A program made the translations under genes and the position numbers. A DNA stretch of 64,000 nt from Pseudoips prasinana. Lineage: Eukaryota > Arthropoda > Insecta > Lepidoptera > Nolidae. The notes beneath the pieces are model-generated. The model was given only the letters and a program-made list of their open reading frames with translations, had not been told where the DNA came from and did no database searches. Below, piece after piece: positions 60,706 to 64,000 of this stretch (its first letter is position 1; every line of letters starts with the position of its first letter). The stretch spans positions 16,684,001-16,748,000 of the forward strand of contig OX621263.1 of NCBI GenBank assembly GCA_951640165.1, in the 5' to 3' direction.

Positions 60706-61517
60706 CTATGGGACAAAATAGAAATAAGTGTTAAGAGTGAACTGATCAACGGACGTTTACAAACAATCAATACAACGGCCTGTTGGCGTGGTTGGCAAAT
60801 GCTTGCTTTTCATGTCGAAGGTCGTGGGTTCGATTCCACTCAGGACATATATTTGTGTGCATGAACATGTCTGTTTGTCCTATGTCTGGGTGTAATTATC
60901 TATATAAGTATCTATGGGACAAAATAGAAATAAGTGTTAAGAGTGAACTGATCAACGGACGTTTACAAACAATCAATACAACGGCCTGTTGGCGTGGTTG
61001 GCAAATGCTTGCTTTTCATGTCGAAGGTCGTGGGTTCGATTCCACTCAGGACATATATTTGTGTGCATGAACATGTCTGTTTGTCCTATGTCTGGGTGTA
61101 ATTATCTATATAAGTATCTATGGGACAAAATAGAAATGAGTGTTAAGAGTGAACTGATCAACGGACGTTTACAAACAATCAATACGACGGCCTGTTGGCG
61201 TGGTTGGCGAATGCTTGCTTTTCACGTCGGAGGTCGTGGGTTCGATTCCACTCAGGACAGATATTTGTGTGCATGAACATGTCTGTTTGTCCTAAGTCTG
61301 GGTGTAATTATCTATATAAGTATCTATGGGACAAAATAGAAATGAGTGTTAAGAGTGAACTGATCAACGGACGTTTACAAACAATCAATACGACGGCCTG
61401 TTGGCGTGGTTGGCAAATGCTTGCTTTTCACATCGGAGGTCGTGGGTTCGATTCCCACTCAGGACAGATATTTGTGTGCAAGAACATGTCTGTTTGTCCT
61501 AAGTCTGGGTGTAATTA
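60705..61517 (+). repeat. 206-bp tandem array, four units, each with intron edge plus SINE-A head
   Basis: Units start at 60705, 60911, 61117 and 61323; the last is cut at its end. Each unit has tctatgggacaaaata (the reverse of gem exon 1's acceptor), about 55 bp of intron, and a SINE-A head with A box and GGGTTCGATTCC. Confidence 0.95.
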
Positions 61518-61766
61518 ATAATATTATCTAGGGACAGTGTCACACAGATCATCCTAGCCCCAAACTAAGCAAAGCTTGTACTATGGCTACCAGGCGACGA
61601 TATACATACTTATATAGATAGATAAATACTTATATACATAGAAAACATCCATGACTCAGAAACAAATATTCGTGCTCATCACACAAATATTTGCACTTAC
61701 CGGGATTCGAACCCAGGACCACCAGCTTCGTAGGCAGGAGCACTACCAACTAGGCTACAGTGATCG
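61518..61766 (-). mobile_element. SINE-B
   Basis: Reverse copy with tail at left, B and A boxes near 61700-61760. It truncates the fourth tandem unit. Confidence 0.9.
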
Positions 61767-61804
61767 TCTTTATTTAATATTTATATAAGTATGTATAAGA
61801 ATTA

Positions 61805-61948
61805 ATTATTTATATAAGTATGTGTTTACAAAAGAAAAGTAGTATATCAGTTATCTGGTTTCCATAGTACAAGCCCTGCTTAGTTTGGGATCAGATGGCC
61901 GTGTGTGATTAATGTCCCAGGATATTATTTATTATATTATTATTATAT
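61805..61948 (+). mobile_element. SINE-A tail
   Basis: ccatagtacaagccctgctt...gatattattt(ATT)n. It may be the displaced tail of the tandem SINE heads. Confidence 0.75.
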
Positions 61949-62097
61949 ACAGGACTGGCCTGTTGGCCTGGTGGTTAGTGACCCTGACTGGTAAGTCAGA
62001 GGTCGTGGGTTCGATCTTTATGTGATGAGCAAGATAATGTACTGTATCTGCGTGTAATTTATCTATAATATGTATGTATTTAGAAATATATAAGTAC

Positions 62098-62655
62098 TAG
62101 CTGTGCCCGCGACTTCGTCCGCGAGGCGATAGAGTGGCGCCATCTATCCAAGATTGAACGTATTAGAAACCTTCGTGGGCTCCTGCACAACACTTTGCTG
62201 GAGATTATCACATAAACAAATGCATAGTTTACGATTCTATAAGGGACATACAGACAAACATTTTTTTATACAACATGTAACGTAATTAACGCACACCCTC
62301 AAACACCCCAATTAGAATATTATGTTGTAACCATAATACATACACTGAATTTTTTATTTAACATGTATACGCATTGTTATTTACTAAATTACTTTCTTGG
62401 ATTAAAGTTTATTTTTCTTTATTTTGTATTGTAAGATGGAATTTGTATTAATACTAATAAAACTGCGATTTAAAAAGTCTTATTACTTTGACTTACGGTC
62501 CATTTCAATTTGTTTTGACTGTATAGGGTTAATATTACAATAATTTCGGTAGTATTAATTATTTTTGGAAAAAAAATTACCTATAATTAAAAATGAAATT
62601 CCTTAAACGATTCTGAACAAACTGTGCGTTAATTAAGTTACATGTTGTATATAAA
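62098..62655 (-). mobile_element. Helitron variant (gcgaagtcgcgg type)
   Basis: Minus strand ends CGCGgacgaagtCGCG, ggcacagCTAG/t. Interrupted internally by the TA-flanked MITE. Confidence 0.65.
62271..62647. mobile_element. TA-flanked MITE
   Basis: Inverted termini CAACATGTAACKTAATTAAC plus GCACA, TA on both sides, AT-rich interior, non-coding. Confidence 0.78.
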
Positions 62656-62939
62656 AGTATATTTATCATTTGTCTGGAATTGCCATAATACAGGCTCTGC
62701 CTAGTTTTGGATCTGATGGCAGCGTGTTAGTTGGCCCAAAAAAGGTCAAAAGAGTCAGAACAACCATTTAAAAGTCGCACATCATTAGGGTATGATAAGC
62801 AGGGCCACTGTGATATTTATCCACGTGCTTTTTGTCATGATCACCACGAGACTTTTACTGCTAGTGATTTCAAGGAGCCTTGCCTTCCTTGAATGCACAT
62901 ACTAATAATATCCTGACCCGCGGTCTGTAACGTATTTCC

Positions 62940-63290
62940 GAGAGTCATATGTTCGGTGAACGGAAAGTCGACTGAACGATTGTTCGAATGGAATTTATTG
63001 CGAAACAACCATTTCTTGCCAAACGCTGCTTCGACTGAACTATTCTTCGAAAATTTATTATTCGAGAGGCTGCTCTTTCGAATGTTAGAACTGTGACTAT
63101 CTAGCTAGATACACTTTTGTTGGTTAAGATTGGTGGAAAGTTTCTATAACACAATTTGCATATTCTCTCTCAATTTAACATTCGAAAGAGCAGTCCATCG
63201 ATTAATAAATTTTCGAAGAATCCTTCAGTCGAAGCAGCGTTTGGCGAGAAAAGGTTGTTTCGCAATAAGTTCATCGAACATATGAATTTC
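62940..63290. mobile_element. Fold-back MITE
   Basis: Left arm about 62980-63092 and right arm about 63181-63290 pair over about 110 bp (gcgaaacaacc, aaacgctgcttcgactgaa, cgaaaatttatta, tgctctttcgaatgtt). Confidence 0.82.
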
Positions 63291-63719
63291 CTGAACCTGC
63301 CTGACCTGCGGCGTGATACGCAAGTATCTACTAATCACCGCCGTAAAATTCACACTATTAATACGCGAAAAGGCAGGCTTCTCGTCCGATTGGAGAATGG
63401 AGAGGGCATTTCATTAATACCAATATAAAGTAATAGTCATGCGGGACGTTTTCGCGGTAACTTGAGTTTCTAATAGTCTTGACTTGCTCTAGGTAAGGTT
63501 CTCATCATTCGGATCGACGGACAAGAGAGGATAATCGGAGTGTTTTTTACTGCCTCAACCACCAAGGGAGATGTATAGTGCGTAGCTAAATCGAAGAAAC
63601 GCTTAGACGCTTCATCCAATCTTTGATGGTAGCAGAAAATTGGAAATTTGAAATTGGGCGTGAGGCATGCAGTAAATGTGTGTGAAAATCAAAAGCGTAT
63701 GAAGATCGAAGGAAGAACC
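63291..63719. other. Upstream flank, nothing recognised
   Basis: Unique sequence upstream of gem exon 1. No exon or promoter could be placed. Confidence 0.35.
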
Positions 63720-63880
63720 ACTGGGGCAGTAAGGTTTTCGAGTGGCGACCTACAACCGTATTACACAGCGTGGGCAGGCCGGTACTATTGGTACTGGAAG
63801 CCGGCACCCTGTGAGAGTAGCTGGAATTTTTTGTCCAGCAGGCCGTCTTTCCCCAGATATGATGATGAAGTATCGTAAGC
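63720..63880 (+). pseudogene. Degraded LINE RT C-terminal fragment
   Basis: Shares ggttttcgagtggcgacc, cgtgggcaggcc and the gtccagcaggcc end with the fragment at 48045-48258, with frameshifts. Confidence 0.55.
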
Positions 63881-64000
63881 TAAATCTAAGTCCAATACAA
63901 TGTCATAGAATTGGAGTGTGTAGCTAGCGGGTGATTAGGTGTGCAAGCATCTGAATCCAAACAGTATAAAGAGGTGTAATAAGTTCAGAAATTGCCCTTG

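Larger units (their letters stand above)
61955..62745 (+). mobile_element. SINE-E split by a Helitron that is split by a MITE
   Basis: Head 61955-62095 (GGGTTCGAT B box), tail resumes at about 62655 (ttgccataatacaggctctg). Insert: Helitron 62098 onward on the minus strand, and MITE 62271-62647. Confidence 0.75.

Noticed and set aside
60562..61518. Series of about 95-residue proteins beginning MAWLANACF
   Set aside because: Translation of the 206-bp tandem SINE-head array, repeated exactly with the unit.

Overview
The window looks like a gene-poor, transposon-rich stretch of a lepidopteran (moth or butterfly) nuclear genome. The evidence is a spliced host gene with GT/AG introns, miniature Helitrons of the type that ends in a CGCGG...CCGCG hairpin plus CTAG, tRNA-headed SINE families with (ATT)n tails, a 5S-rRNA-derived SINE and insect-type LINE, Tc1, pogo-like and MULE remnants.

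The only clear host gene fills almost the whole window on the minus strand. It is a CP2/LSF-type transcription factor (TFCP2 / Drosophila gemini orthologue). I resolved 16 coding exons from 60705 down to 2254. All exon phases join without a break and give a predicted 547-residue protein: N-terminal region, CP2 DNA-binding domain (exons 4-8), proline-rich linker (exons 9-12), SAM-like domain (exons 13-14) and C-terminal oligomerisation domain (exons 15-16). Intron 9 is about 33 kb. Inside it, a GC/CpG-rich block at about 20.6-20.95 kb lies just upstream of an ATG-starting 77-codon exon candidate (20187-20419, minus). Its GT donor has exactly the phase needed to splice to exon 10. If used, this would give a short isoform without the DNA-binding domain.

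Layout from low to high coordinates. 0-2.25 kb: downstream flank with minisatellites and SINE pieces. 2.25-10.06 kb: exons 16 to 10 with LINE fragments and a TTAA-flanked fold-back MITE. 10-43.3 kb: the giant intron, holding a two-intron DD82E-type IS630/Tc1/mariner transposase gene with one in-frame stop (15.1-16.9 kb), LINE fragments, Helitrons, a TA-flanked pogo-like relic (28.46-29.95 kb), an apparently intact Tc1-like element (34.455-36.024 kb), a mariner-type MITE and many SINEs. 43.3-60.7 kb: exons 9 to 1, a 106-bp satellite that abuts the donor of exon 8, and a 3.1-kb MULE with 9-bp target duplication and one early stop. 60.7-64 kb: a four-copy 206-bp tandem array beside the first coding exon, then nested SINE/Helitron/MITE insertions.

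Two patterns stand out beyond ordinary transposon load. The first is a set of perfect short-spacer inverted duplications (arms 24-51 bp, spacers 2-10 bp) at seven unrelated places. The second is a palindromic MITE family (six copies) that always sits next to a CCWGG or TCAGG-type site, twice inside the same position of a SINE. No rRNA gene, genuine tRNA gene or CRISPR array is supported.
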